Below, piece after piece: positions 41,019 to 49,500 of a stretch of DNA of 64,000 bases; within the stretch, counting starts at the first letter, position 1; each line of letters opens with the position of its first letter. The DNA is taken from assembly GCF_019083995.1 (NCBI RefSeq), contig NZ_JAHRCU010000001.1, forward strand, positions 364,931 through 428,930, written 5' to 3'. The notes beneath the pieces are model-generated. The model saw only the letters and a program-made list of their open reading frames with translations. It was not told the origin of the DNA and searched no databases. Position numbers and translations under genes: made by a program. Origin of the DNA: Roseococcus sp. SDR. GTDB taxonomy: Bacteria > Pseudomonadota > Alphaproteobacteria > Acetobacterales > Acetobacteraceae.

Positions 41019-41987
41019 ATGATGAAGCGCGTCCTCGCCGCCTGTGTGGCGGCGTTTCTGAGCCTTCCTGCCGTCGCGCAGGAATTCCCCACCCGCCAGA
41101 TCACCATGATCGTCGTCTTCGCCCCCGGCGGCGCCACCGACGTGCTGGCCCGTATCGTGGCGCAGAGCATGTCCCGCACGCTGGGGCAGTCGGTGGTGGT
41201 CGAGAATGTGACGGGCGCCGGCGGCACCATCGGCGGCACGCGCGGCGCCAATGCCGCGCCCGATGGCTATACGCTCACCGTCGGCAGCCTCGGCAGCCAT
41301 TCGGCCTCGGCCTCCATCTACCGCAACCCGGGCTATGACCCGCGCGAGCTGCAGCCGATCGGCCTGATCGCCGGCACGCCCATGTTCTTCGTGGTGCGCA
41401 ATGGCCTGCCCGTGCGCACCATGCAGGAATTCCTGGCCCTGGCGCGGGAGAATCCGGGCCGCGTCTCCAACGCCAATGCCGGCGTCGGCAGCACCAACCA
41501 CCTGGGCTGCGCGCTCTTCTCCCACGTGACGGGCGTGCGGATGAACGAGGTGCCCTATCGCGGCGAAGGCCCGGCGCTGAACGACGTGGTGGCGCAGCAG
41601 GTGGACAGCGCCTGCCTGCTGGCGCCGGCCGCCGTGCCGCAGATCGCCTCCGGCACCATGCGCGGGCTGGCGGTCGCCGCCACCGCGCGCAACCCCAATG
41701 CGCCGAACGTGCCCTCCGCCAGCGAGGCAGGCGTGCCGGAATATGTCTTCCAGGGGTGGAACGCGATCTTCGCGCCGCGCGGCACGCCCGCGCCCGTCGT
41801 GGCCCGCCTGAACCAGGCGCTGCGCGTGGCGCTGGAGGACCCGGCCATCATCCGCCGCATCGAGGAGCTGGGCTCCATCCCCGCGCGGCCCGACCAGCGC
41901 AGCCCCGAAGCCCTGCAGGCGCTCGTCCGCAGCGAGGTGGAACGCTGGGCGACGGTGATCCGCGCCGCCGGCATCCAGCCGCAGTGA
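41019..41987 (+). CDS. Bug-family tripartite tricarboxylate transporter receptor, copy 1
   Basis: About 322 residues with a Sec signal (ending PAVAQ). FPTRQITMIVVFAPGGATDVLARIVA, GGTIGGTRGANAAPDGYTL and PYRGEGPALNDVVAQQV are standard for Bug (TctC-like) receptors, which bind carboxylates. The first of two ATGs is favoured by GGGAG upstream. No TctA or TctB gene is adjacent, as is common for Bug proteins. Ligand unknown; neighbours suggest the substrate or product of the TPP enzyme. Confidence 0.9.
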   Translation: MMKRVLAACVAAFLSLPAVAQEFPTRQITMIVVFAPGGATDVLARIVAQSMSRTLGQSVVVENVTGAGGTIGGTRGANAAPDGYTLTVGSLGSHSASASIYRNPGYDPRELQPIGLIAGTPMFFVVRNGLPVRTMQEFLALARENPGRVSNANAGVGSTNHLGCALFSHVTGVRMNEVPYRGEGPALNDVVAQQVDSACLLAPAAVPQIASGTMRGLAVAATARNPNAPNVPSASEAGVPEYVFQGWNAIFAPRGTPAPVVARLNQALRVALEDPAIIRRIEELGSIPARPDQRSPEALQALVRSEVERWATVIRAAGIQPQ

Positions 41988-41995
41988 TTTCTGCT

Positions 41996-42042
41996 GCAGG
42001 CGGCGCGCGCCGCCTGCTAGCCTCCCGGAAAACACACGGGAG
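41996..42042 (+). repeat. 22-bp palindrome followed by a ribosome-site hairpin
   Basis: GCAGGCGGCGC/GCGCCGCCTGC (41996-42017) is a perfect 22-bp palindrome. Eight bases later CTCCCG (42022-42027) can pair with CGGGAG (42037-42042), the ribosome site of the second Bug gene. The first may protect the upstream mRNA; the second may restrain translation of the downstream gene. Confidence 0.6.
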
Positions 42043-42049
42043 AGAGACG

Positions 42050-43030
42050 ATGATCCAGCGCCGCGGCCTGCTGGCCGCCAGCACGCTTCTGGCCACGCCT
42101 GCCCTGGGCCAGGGGGTGGGGCAGGGCGCCTGGCCCAACCGCCCCGTCCGCGTCATCGTCGCCTTCCCGCCCGGCGGCTCGCTCGATGTGATGACGCGCC
42201 TCGCCTGCGAGGTGATGACGCAGCGCCTGGGCCAGAGCTTCGTGGTGGAGACCCGCAGCGGCGCCTCCGGCAATATCGGCACCGAGGCGCTGGCCCGCGC
42301 CACGCCCGATGGCTACACCATCGGCACGGTCAGCATGCACAACATCGTGATCAACCCGATGCTGTTCACGCGCCTGCCCTTCGATCCCGCGAAGGATTTC
42401 CAATGGATCAGCGCCATGTGGGACCTGCCCAATGTGGCGGTGGTCCCGGCGCAGCACGTGCCTGCGCGCACGCTTGCGGAATTCCTGGCCTGGGCGCGGG
42501 AGCGGCCGGGTGGCGTCAGCTACGGCTCCTCTGGCGTCGGCACCACCATCCATCTCTCCGGCGCCTATCTGCTCAACCGGGGCGGCATCCAGGGCACGCA
42601 TGTCTCCTTCCGGGGGGCCGCGCAGACCATCCCCGCCATGCTCTCGGGCGACATCCAGGTGGCGGTGGACAACCTCGCCAGCTACACGCCCGTGATCGCC
42701 GAGGGACGCATCCGCGCACTCGCCGTCACCATGCCCGAGCGCTGGCCCACGCTGCCCAACGTGCCGACCATGGCCGAGGCGGGGCTCGACAATTTCAACG
42801 TGAGCCCCTGGCACCTCTGGGCCGCGCCGGCGGGCACGCCACGCGCCGTGGTGGACCGCCTGAGCCAGGAAATCCGCACGGCCTTCGCCGACCCCGCCTT
42901 GCAGCAGCGCGCCATCGCCATCGGCACGCGGCTGACCGGCACGACGCCCGAGCAGGTGGCCGAGCGCCTCCAGCGCGAGACGCCGCGCTGGGCCGAGATG
43001 GTGCGGATCTCGGGCGCCACGCCGGAGTAG
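42050..43030 (+). CDS. Bug-family tripartite tricarboxylate transporter receptor, copy 2
   Basis: A 326-residue receptor with signal peptide (RRGLLAASTLLATPALGQG). WPNRPVRVIVAFPPGGSLDVMTRL, SGNIGTEALARATPDGYTIG and SFRGAAQTIPAMLSGDIQVAVDN are Bug signatures. It is clearly diverged from copy 1, so the two probably have different ligands or affinities. Likely co-transcribed with copy 1 across 62 bases. Confidence 0.9.
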   Translation: MIQRRGLLAASTLLATPALGQGVGQGAWPNRPVRVIVAFPPGGSLDVMTRLACEVMTQRLGQSFVVETRSGASGNIGTEALARATPDGYTIGTVSMHNIVINPMLFTRLPFDPAKDFQWISAMWDLPNVAVVPAQHVPARTLAEFLAWARERPGGVSYGSSGVGTTIHLSGAYLLNRGGIQGTHVSFRGAAQTIPAMLSGDIQVAVDNLASYTPVIAEGRIRALAVTMPERWPTLPNVPTMAEAGLDNFNVSPWHLWAAPAGTPRAVVDRLSQEIRTAFADPALQQRAIAIGTRLTGTTPEQVAERLQRETPRWAEMVRISGATPE

Positions 43031-43084
43031 CACGGGCGCGAGGAGCCGCGCGACACACGCGACAAACCGGGTCAGGCCGCTCGC

Positions 43085-43113
43085 TTGAGCCAAAATATGG
43101 AAATCCATACCCT
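43085..43113 (+). promoter_or_regulatory. Candidate promoter with internal operator for the RTX protease
   Basis: TTGAGC, 17 bases, TACCCT, with a palindrome TATGGA-AA-TCCATA (43096-43109) occupying the spacer, where a repressor would block RNA polymerase. The predicted start is about 50 bases before the ATG at 43169. Confidence 0.45.
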
Positions 43114-43168
43114 CGCGGTGCATCGGTCGGCGGGACTCCGCGCCTGATGGCCCAGCGAGGAGCCTGCC

Positions 43169-46100
43169 ATGACCGTCCACCCCGTCTCGGAAACTGCCAG
43201 CGAGACAGAAGCCACCCGGGCGGTGAACCTCGCTCTCGCCGCACTCAAGCCCTCCGTCGGTATCCAGGGCCTGATCGACGCCATGACCGACGGCACGGGC
43301 TTCACCGATGACCGGGATTTCGATGAGCGCCTGGTGATCCGCTACGGGTTCCTCAACGAGACCACGGAATTCTTCAACCACTCGAACGCCAACACGGCGG
43401 ATGACTTCGTCGTCTTCAACGCGGAACAGATCGCGAGCTTCAACAACGCCATCGCCATCTGGGAGCAGTTCGCCTTCGTCGATTTCGTCCAGATGGAGAA
43501 CGAGGATTCACCCGGATACCTGAATGGCGGTGAGAGCGGCATAGAGCTCTTCGTGGGTGGTTTCGGCAGCGGTTCCGCCTTCGCCTTTGCCAGTGTCGGC
43601 AGCGGCAGCACGACCTTCTACGAGGGAAATGCCTGGTTCAACCTCAGCAATCCCGCGTTCAGCGGCGCCGGGCTCGACTATGGCGGCCGCGGGATGCGCA
43701 CGTTCCTGCACGAGCTGGGCCATGTCCTCGGCCTGCAGCATCCGGGCAATTACGATGCCTCCGACGACGAGGAGCCGAGCTTCTGGAACAGCGCCGATTT
43801 CCGGGAGGATAATCGCTCGCTGACCATCATGAGCTATTTCAGCGAGACCTTCGGCGGCAGCGACTTCTTCGGTGTCTGGCCTTCCACCCCCATGCCGGCT
43901 GACATCCTCGCACTCAACCAGCTCTACCTGCCCCCCATCGGCTGGACGAGTTGGGCGGGCAACACGGTCTACGGCGCCGGAGGGATCGGCGGGGCGCTCT
44001 ACATCAGCGGCGCGGCCGACAAGATCGTCGGCACCATCTACGACTACGATGGCGACAACTGGCTCGATGTCCGCCCCTACGTCGAAGCGGCGACGATCAA
44101 CCTGAACGAGATGTTCCAGTCGGTCGGCGGCCTGATCAACAACCTGGCGATCCTGGGCAAGATCAAGACGATCACCACCGGGGCTGGCGATGACACCATC
44201 ACGGGCAGCACCGATGCGAACTTCCTGGACGGCGGCGCCGGCAATGACAGCATCAAGGGCGGCGTGGGCGCCGACACCATCTATGGCGGCCTCGGCCACG
44301 ATCGGCTGGAGGGCGAGACCGGCGCAGACAGGCTCTCCGGCGGGGATGGCGACGACACGCTGCTGGGCGGCGCCGACAAGGACGAGTTGCGCGGCGATGC
44401 CGGCCGGGATTCGCTCGATGGCGGGACGAATGCGGATCTCCTGCTGGGCGGCTCCGGCAATGACACGGTGGTCGGTTCCGGCTCCGGCGACAGCCTCTTT
44501 GGCGGCACGGATCACGATGTAGTCGTGGTCGGCTTCGGGACGCAGGCCGATTTTCTCTCAGGCGGCGCGGGTTGGGACACGCTGTCCTTCGCCGGTCTGG
44601 CCGTCACCCCCGGCCAGTCGGGGATCGGTCTCGACCTGACGAACCTTGCCGCTGTCTCCGGTCTGCCCGGCCCTTTCAATCCCTATCGCCGCATCGACGA
44701 GGCGGGCCAGGCGCTGCCCACGCCCGTGCTGGATTTCGAGCGCTTCGCCGGCAGCAATGGCGACGACACGATGCAAGGCGATTCCGGCACCAATGACCTG
44801 GCCGGCGGTCTCGGCAATGACCTGCTCTTCGGCCGCGATGGCCATGACTACCTGGCGGGTGACGACGGTGCGGACTTCCTGGATGGCGGCGCCGGCGATG
44901 ACAGCCTCTGGGGCGGCAGCGGCAATGACCTGCTGAAGGGGGGCGCCGGCGCCGACCTGATGCGCGGTGAACTCGGCACGGACACGGCGTCCTATGCCGG
45001 CTCTGCCGCGGCCGTCTCCATCAACCTCTCATCGGGCACCGGTGCCGGCGGCGATGCGCAGGGTGACAAGCTCATCGCCGTCGAGAATGCCATCGGCTCC
45101 TCGCACGCCGATACGCTGATTGGCGGCTTCGGCGACAACAGGCTCCAGGGTGAGGGCGGGGATGACCTGCTGCGCGGCCGCGGCGGGGCGGATTGGCTCG
45201 ATGGCGGCGCGGGCTTCGACACGGCCGACTACTCCGAGCTGGCCCTCGATGTGACGATCGACCTGGCCTCCGGCTCAGCCTCGGGCACGGGCGCGGCGGG
45301 CGACACGCTGACCGGGATCGAGGCGGTGCTGGGCAGCCAAGGCGATGACAGCCTCACCGGCGATGAGCAGGACAACCGCTTGGTCGGCAACCAGGGCGAC
45401 GACACGCTGGAGGGCGCCGGTGGCGACGACACGCTGGAGGGCGGCACGGGTGCTGACGTCGTCTTGGGCGGTGCCGGCGACGATCTCTATCTGGTCCGCG
45501 ATGCGGGTGACGTTCTGGTCGAGCTGGATGGAGAGGGCCATGACGTCATCCGCGCCAGCGTGAGCATGGTGCTCGGCGCGCATTTCGAGCGGCTGGAGCT
45601 GATCGGCGCCGGTGAGCTGAGCGGCACGGGCAATGAGGGGGACAACGCCATCCTCGGCAATACCGGCAAGAATCTGCTGCTCGGCCTTGGTGGTACCGAC
45701 TCCCTCTATGGCGGCGATGGCGCGGACACGCTGGATGGTGGCTGGGGCGCCGATCTGCTGGTCGGCGGCACGGGCGATGACCGCTATGTCGTGGACACCG
45801 AGGAGGACGTGGTGGTCGAGTTCGCCGGGGGCGGCCTCGACACGGTGCGCGCGCTGTTCAGCTACACCCTGGGCGCGCATCTGGAGAACCTCGTCCTCTC
45901 CGCCTTCGAGCCGGTGCCCATGGACGGCACGGGCAATGCACTCGCCAACCTCATCATCGGCACGACCGGCAATAACGCGCTGAGCGGCATGATGGGCAAT
46001 GACACGCTGATCGGCGGCGCCGGCGATGACACGCTCACGGGCGGCGAGGGCGCGGATTCCATGGTCGGCGGCACCGGCGACGACCTTTATGTCGTGGATG

Positions 46101-47065
46101 ACCTCTCGGATGCCATCGTCGAGGCCGCCCGCAGCGGGACCGACACCGTCTGGAGCAGCCTGGACCATACGCTCGGCGCCAATCTCGAGAATCTCGTCCT
46201 GACCGGCACCCAGTCGGTCACCGGCTCCGGCAATGCCGTGGCCAATGTCCTGACGGGCAATTCCGGCGACAACACCCTGGAGGGCATGGCCGGCAACGAC
46301 ACGCTGCAGGGCGGCCTGGGGGACGATGTTCTGGACGGCGGAACGGGCTACGACACGATGGAGGGCGGCGCGGGCGACGATATCTACCGTGTGGACAGCA
46401 CAGCCGATGTGGTGATCGAGACCCTGGCCGACATCCCTGGGCGTGATGCGTCAGGTGAGCCACCCAACCCGGATGATGGTGGCATCGACCTCGTCCTCTC
46501 CCTGATCACCTACACCCTGGGGGCGAACCTCGAAAACCTGAAGCTGTTGGGGTCTGCCTCCATCCGCGGCACCGGCAATGCGCTGGACAACGTGATCACA
46601 GGCAATGACGGCGCCAATCGGCTGACGGGGGCTGACGGCGATGACGTGCTGAGTGGCGGATACGGATCGGATGTGCTGCTCGGTGGCGCAGGTGAGGATA
46701 CATTGATGGGCGGCCCCGGCGATGACGCGGACACGCTGGTGGGCGGCGCCGATGCCGATTGGTTCCTCTTCGGCGCCTTGATCTACGGTTCGAATGCGCC
46801 TGACCGGATCAAGGATTTCCTGCCGGGCACCGACAGCATCGTGCTGGACCACCGGGTCTTCGGGTTCCTGCCTGGCGCGCTGGCCGGCGCGCTGTTCGAG
46901 GCCGGCACCCTGCCCAGCGGCCGCGGGCCGCGCATCCTCTACGAGGCGGCGACGGGCATCCTGCGCTGGGACGAGGACGGGGCAGGGACGGACCACGACA
47001 CCCTCGCCTTCGCCCAGCTCGACACGCGCCCCGCGCTGACGGCCGGCGACTTCCTGATCATCTGA
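43169..47065 (+). CDS. Serralysin-like RTX metalloprotease with a long repeat tail
   Basis: A 1298-residue secreted protein. The N-terminal M10B peptidase domain has the zinc site H181ELGH185VLGLQH191 and the Met-turn IMSYF at Met221. From about residue 335 the chain is RTX repeats (GGxGxDxLx), which bind calcium. Residues about 770-1175 hold four modules of roughly 100 residues. The end lacks a signal peptide partner at the N-terminus, as expected for type I secretion by a C-terminal signal. Typical serralysins are near 480 residues, so the tail is much enlarged. No ABC/MFP secretion genes or inhibitor are nearby. Confidence 0.9.
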   Translation: MTVHPVSETASETEATRAVNLALAALKPSVGIQGLIDAMTDGTGFTDDRDFDERLVIRYGFLNETTEFFNHSNANTADDFVVFNAEQIASFNNAIAIWEQFAFVDFVQMENEDSPGYLNGGESGIELFVGGFGSGSAFAFASVGSGSTTFYEGNAWFNLSNPAFSGAGLDYGGRGMRTFLHELGHVLGLQHPGNYDASDDEEPSFWNSADFREDNRSLTIMSYFSETFGGSDFFGVWPSTPMPADILALNQLYLPPIGWTSWAGNTVYGAGGIGGALYISGAADKIVGTIYDYDGDNWLDVRPYVEAATINLNEMFQSVGGLINNLAILGKIKTITTGAGDDTITGSTDANFLDGGAGNDSIKGGVGADTIYGGLGHDRLEGETGADRLSGGDGDDTLLGGADKDELRGDAGRDSLDGGTNADLLLGGSGNDTVVGSGSGDSLFGGTDHDVVVVGFGTQADFLSGGAGWDTLSFAGLAVTPGQSGIGLDLTNLAAVSGLPGPFNPYRRIDEAGQALPTPVLDFERFAGSNGDDTMQGDSGTNDLAGGLGNDLLFGRDGHDYLAGDDGADFLDGGAGDDSLWGGSGNDLLKGGAGADLMRGELGTDTASYAGSAAAVSINLSSGTGAGGDAQGDKLIAVENAIGSSHADTLIGGFGDNRLQGEGGDDLLRGRGGADWLDGGAGFDTADYSELALDVTIDLASGSASGTGAAGDTLTGIEAVLGSQGDDSLTGDEQDNRLVGNQGDDTLEGAGGDDTLEGGTGADVVLGGAGDDLYLVRDAGDVLVELDGEGHDVIRASVSMVLGAHFERLELIGAGELSGTGNEGDNAILGNTGKNLLLGLGGTDSLYGGDGADTLDGGWGADLLVGGTGDDRYVVDTEEDVVVEFAGGGLDTVRALFSYTLGAHLENLVLSAFEPVPMDGTGNALANLIIGTTGNNALSGMMGNDTLIGGAGDDTLTGGEGADSMVGGTGDDLYVVDDLSDAIVEAARSGTDTVWSSLDHTLGANLENLVLTGTQSVTGSGNAVANVLTGNSGDNTLEGMAGNDTLQGGLGDDVLDGGTGYDTMEGGAGDDIYRVDSTADVVIETLADIPGRDASGEPPNPDDGGIDLVLSLITYTLGANLENLKLLGSASIRGTGNALDNVITGNDGANRLTGADGDDVLSGGYGSDVLLGGAGEDTLMGGPGDDADTLVGGADADWFLFGALIYGSNAPDRIKDFLPGTDSIVLDHRVFGFLPGALAGALFEAGTLPSGRGPRILYEAATGILRWDEDGAGTDHDTLAFAQLDTRPALTAGDFLII
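44172..46740 (+). repeat. RTX repeats and four ~100-residue modules within the protease gene
   Basis: Calcium-binding nonapeptides are dense at 44172-45480. From 45481 a composite module repeats four times at about 300-base spacing (starting near 45481, 45781, 46081 and 46381): YVVD..D, then YTLGAxLENLxL, then GTGNAxxNxIxGN, then RTX nonapeptides. The fourth module carries an insertion of about 14 residues (PGRDASGEPPNPDDG). Confidence 0.85.
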
Positions 47066-47085
47066 GAGGGGCGCGGCCGCCCCTC
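47066..47085. terminator. Shared hairpin between convergent RTX protease and selO genes
   Basis: GAGGGGCG/CGCCCCTC with loop CGGC begins right after the RTX stop and extends into the selO stop codon. Stable, without a U-tract. Confidence 0.5.
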
Positions 47086-48472
47086 AGCCGAGATGGGCGA
47101 GGCGCGCGCGCTCGATCTCGGCGAGCTTGGCGTGGAAGAGGCTCCAGTCGTCGCGCTCGGCGATCGGCTCCCAGAGCGCCTCCACCTGCTCGATCAGCAG
47201 CGTGGCCGGGCCTTCGCCCTCGAAATAGGGGTGGTCGGGTGCCGCGCGTTCATAGCTGGCAAGTGCGGCGCGCACCGGCCCCCAGGCGGCATGCGGATAG
47301 TCGCGGCTCCGCCCGCCACGCCAGTCGAAGAAGGCCCGCTCGAAGGGGGCCTCGCTCTCCAGCAGCGCGGTGAAGAAGAGGCCGGAGAGCGTCGCGTCAC
47401 GCTCCGGCTCGATGGGCTTGAGGCCGAGGCGCCACAGCACGCAGCGGGCGAATTCCGCCTGCACCAGCGCCCCGAATCCATGCAGCGATTCCTCGAGCCG
47501 CGCCTTGAGGTCCGTCTCGCCTGCCAGCGGCAGAAGGCAGCCGCCAAGGCGCGCGAGATTCCACAGGAGCGTCTCCGGTTGGCGGCCGAAGGCGTAGAGG
47601 CCGCCATAGTCGAAATAGGCGGCGGTGAATTTCGGATCGTAGGTCGGCAGGAAGCGCCAGGGGCCGTAGTCGAAGCTCTCGCCCGTGATGTTGATGTTGT
47701 CCGTGTTCAGCACGCCATGCACGAAGCCGGCGGCCATCCATTGCGCGCCCATCCGCGCGACACGGCGGCAGACTTCCGCGAAGAAGCGCGCCGCGCGCTC
47801 GGGCGTCTCGCGCGCCGCTCCCTCGGGCAGATAGTGCTGCACGGCGTGATTCAGCAAAGCGAGGATCGAGGCCTCGTCGCCGAGATAGGCGAAACGCTGG
47901 AAGGTGCCGATGCGGATATGCGAATGGCTGAGCCGCACCAGCACCGAGGCGCGCGTGGGCGAGGGTTCGTCATGGCGCTGCAGCGCCTCGCCCGTCTCGA
48001 TCAGCGAGAAGCTCTTGGAGGTGTTGACGCCGAGTGCCTCCAGCAGTGAGGTCGCCAGCACCTCGCGCACGCCGCCCTTGAGCGTGAGCCGCCCATCGGC
48101 GGTGCGGGACCAGGGCGTCTGCCCGCTGCCCTTGGTGCCGAAATCCAGCAGGCGGTCATCTTCCAGGTCATGCATCTGCGCGAAGAGGAAGCCGCGCCCA
48201 TCGCCCAGATCGGGGTTGTAGTGGCGGAACTGATGGCCGTGATAGCGCAGCGCGAGCGGCTGCTCGAAGCTGCCGGGCAGGGGCTCGAAGCGGCCGAAAT
48301 GCAGGGTCCATTCGTCATCGGTCAGCCCATCCAGGCCGAGGCGCGCCGCCTGGCGCTGGTCCCGGTGGCGCAGGATGTGGCGGGGGAACCGCGCGGGCTC
48401 CACCACGTCGAAGAATTCGCCACCCAGCGCGGCATGGATGCGGGCGGGGCGGAAGGCGGGGCTGATCGGCAT
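47084..48472 (-). CDS. selO: Protein adenylyltransferase SelO
   Basis: A 462-residue SelO/YdiU pseudokinase that transfers AMP to proteins. LALRYHGHQFRHYNPDLGDGR, FGTKGSGQTPWSR, LVRLSHSHIRIGTFQRF and AGFVHGVLNTDNINITGESFDYGP are diagnostic; the Asp residues in the last motif bind metal and nucleotide. The chain is slightly shorter than the E. coli protein. Divergent from the glyoxalase-like gene, 60 bases between starts. Confidence 0.95.
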   Translation of the reverse strand: MPISPAFRPARIHAALGGEFFDVVEPARFPRHILRHRDQRQAARLGLDGLTDDEWTLHFGRFEPLPGSFEQPLALRYHGHQFRHYNPDLGDGRGFLFAQMHDLEDDRLLDFGTKGSGQTPWSRTADGRLTLKGGVREVLATSLLEALGVNTSKSFSLIETGEALQRHDEPSPTRASVLVRLSHSHIRIGTFQRFAYLGDEASILALLNHAVQHYLPEGAARETPERAARFFAEVCRRVARMGAQWMAAGFVHGVLNTDNINITGESFDYGPWRFLPTYDPKFTAAYFDYGGLYAFGRQPETLLWNLARLGGCLLPLAGETDLKARLEESLHGFGALVQAEFARCVLWRLGLKPIEPERDATLSGLFFTALLESEAPFERAFFDWRGGRSRDYPHAAWGPVRAALASYERAAPDHPYFEGEGPATLLIEQVEALWEPIAERDDWSLFHAKLAEIERARLAHLG

Positions 48473-48508
48473 GGGGCCTGTTATCGCAGAAGCGCGGATA
48501 TGGGTAAG

Positions 48509-48526
48509 CTCCTCGCATCAGAGGAG
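48509..48526 (+). promoter_or_regulatory. Hairpin that can hide the ribosome site of the glyoxalase-like gene
   Basis: CTCCTC (48509-48514) can pair perfectly with GAGGAG (48521-48526), which is the Shine-Dalgarno for the ATG at 48533. Loop GCATCA. Translation could depend on unfolding of this 6-bp stem. Confidence 0.45.
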
Positions 48527-48532
48527 GTTCCC

Positions 48533-49378
48533 ATGGCCTTGCAGCATGTCATCGGTCTGGATCACGTCGTCGTCTCGGTGCGCGATCTGGACAAGGCCGC
48601 CGCCGCCTGGCGGGCGCTCGGCTTCACCGTCTCGCCGCGCGGCACGCATAGCCCGCATATGGGCTCGGCCAACTACACGATCATGTTCGGCGAGGACTAT
48701 ATGGAGCTCTTGGGCGTGCTCACGCCCACCGAGCACAACGCCGCGATGCGCGAATGGCTGGCGGAGCAGGAGGGCATCGAGCGCGCGGCTTTCACGGCGC
48801 TGGACGCGGCGGCCGGAGTGGCCGAGCTCCAGGCCAAGGGCATCGCCGCCATCGGCCCCATCGCCTTCGGCCGCCCTGTGGAACTGCCGGATGGCACCAT
48901 CGCCGAGGCGCGCTTCAACGTGATGCGCTGGCCCGTCGGCCTGCGGCCCGGCGGGCTGCGGATCTTCGCCTGCCAGCACCTGACGCGCGAGAATGTCTGG
49001 GTGCCGTCCCTGCAGAGCCACGCCAATGGTGCGGCCCGCATCCTGCGCCTGGAGATGCTGACAGGTGACCCGCGCGCGGCGGCGGCCGAGATGGCGGCGC
49101 TGATCGTCCAGTCGCCCCGGCAGGATGCCGATGGCGCCTGGGTGGTGCCCACGGGCGGGGATCGCGCGGACCTGGTCTTCCTGGACCGCGCCATCCTGGC
49201 CGCCCGCCATCCCGGGATTTCGCTGGAGGGATTGCCGGAGGAGGGAGCGGCCGCGTTGGTGCTGGGCACGCGCGACTATCCTGGCGCGGCGCGGGCCTTG
49301 GGCGTTTCGGCGGATGGCGCCGTGGCGGTCCCGGCCGGCCGCGCGACGGGCGTCCTGCTGCGCTTCCTGGCGATCTAG
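48533..49378 (+). CDS. VOC superfamily, glyoxalase-like domain protein
   Basis: A 281-residue protein. GLDHVVVSVRDLDKAAAAWRALGF and the following beta strands are a VOC/glyoxalase-like half; a second, weaker half follows. It resembles the Glyoxalase_3-like (PF13468) family, whose enzymatic role is mostly unknown. GAGGAGG precedes the ATG. A copy of the GC-rich repeat follows 4 bases after the stop. Confidence 0.82.
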   Translation: MALQHVIGLDHVVVSVRDLDKAAAAWRALGFTVSPRGTHSPHMGSANYTIMFGEDYMELLGVLTPTEHNAAMREWLAEQEGIERAAFTALDAAAGVAELQAKGIAAIGPIAFGRPVELPDGTIAEARFNVMRWPVGLRPGGLRIFACQHLTRENVWVPSLQSHANGAARILRLEMLTGDPRAAAAEMAALIVQSPRQDADGAWVVPTGGDRADLVFLDRAILAARHPGISLEGLPEEGAAALVLGTRDYPGAARALGVSADGAVAVPAGRATGVLLRFLAI

Positions 49379-49382
49379 TCTT

Positions 49383-49424
49383 GGGGTCTGGGGCCTCTCG
49401 GCCCCAGCCGCCGGAGGCCTTTTT
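49383..49424 (-). repeat. GC-rich terminator/REP-like repeat, copy 2
   Basis: Inverted relative to copy 1, 4 bases after the glyoxalase-like stop. On the plus strand CTGGGGCC-TCTC-GGCCCCAG (49388-49407) is followed by GGAGGCC and TTTTT. GGCCTC at 49392-49397 can alternatively pair with GAGGCC at 49414-49419 directly before the T run, giving an intrinsic terminator. Confidence 0.8.
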
Positions 49425-49500
49425 CTCCTCTCCCTCGGATGATTGACGCAGCCCCCGCCGCACGCCCATGCTGCGGCGCACCCAAATGAGGATGAAGCGC

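Noticed and set aside
43169..47065. Dense short repeats as possible CRISPR or minisatellite
   Set aside because: They are in-frame RTX codon repeats within one protein, with no constant repeat and unique spacers.
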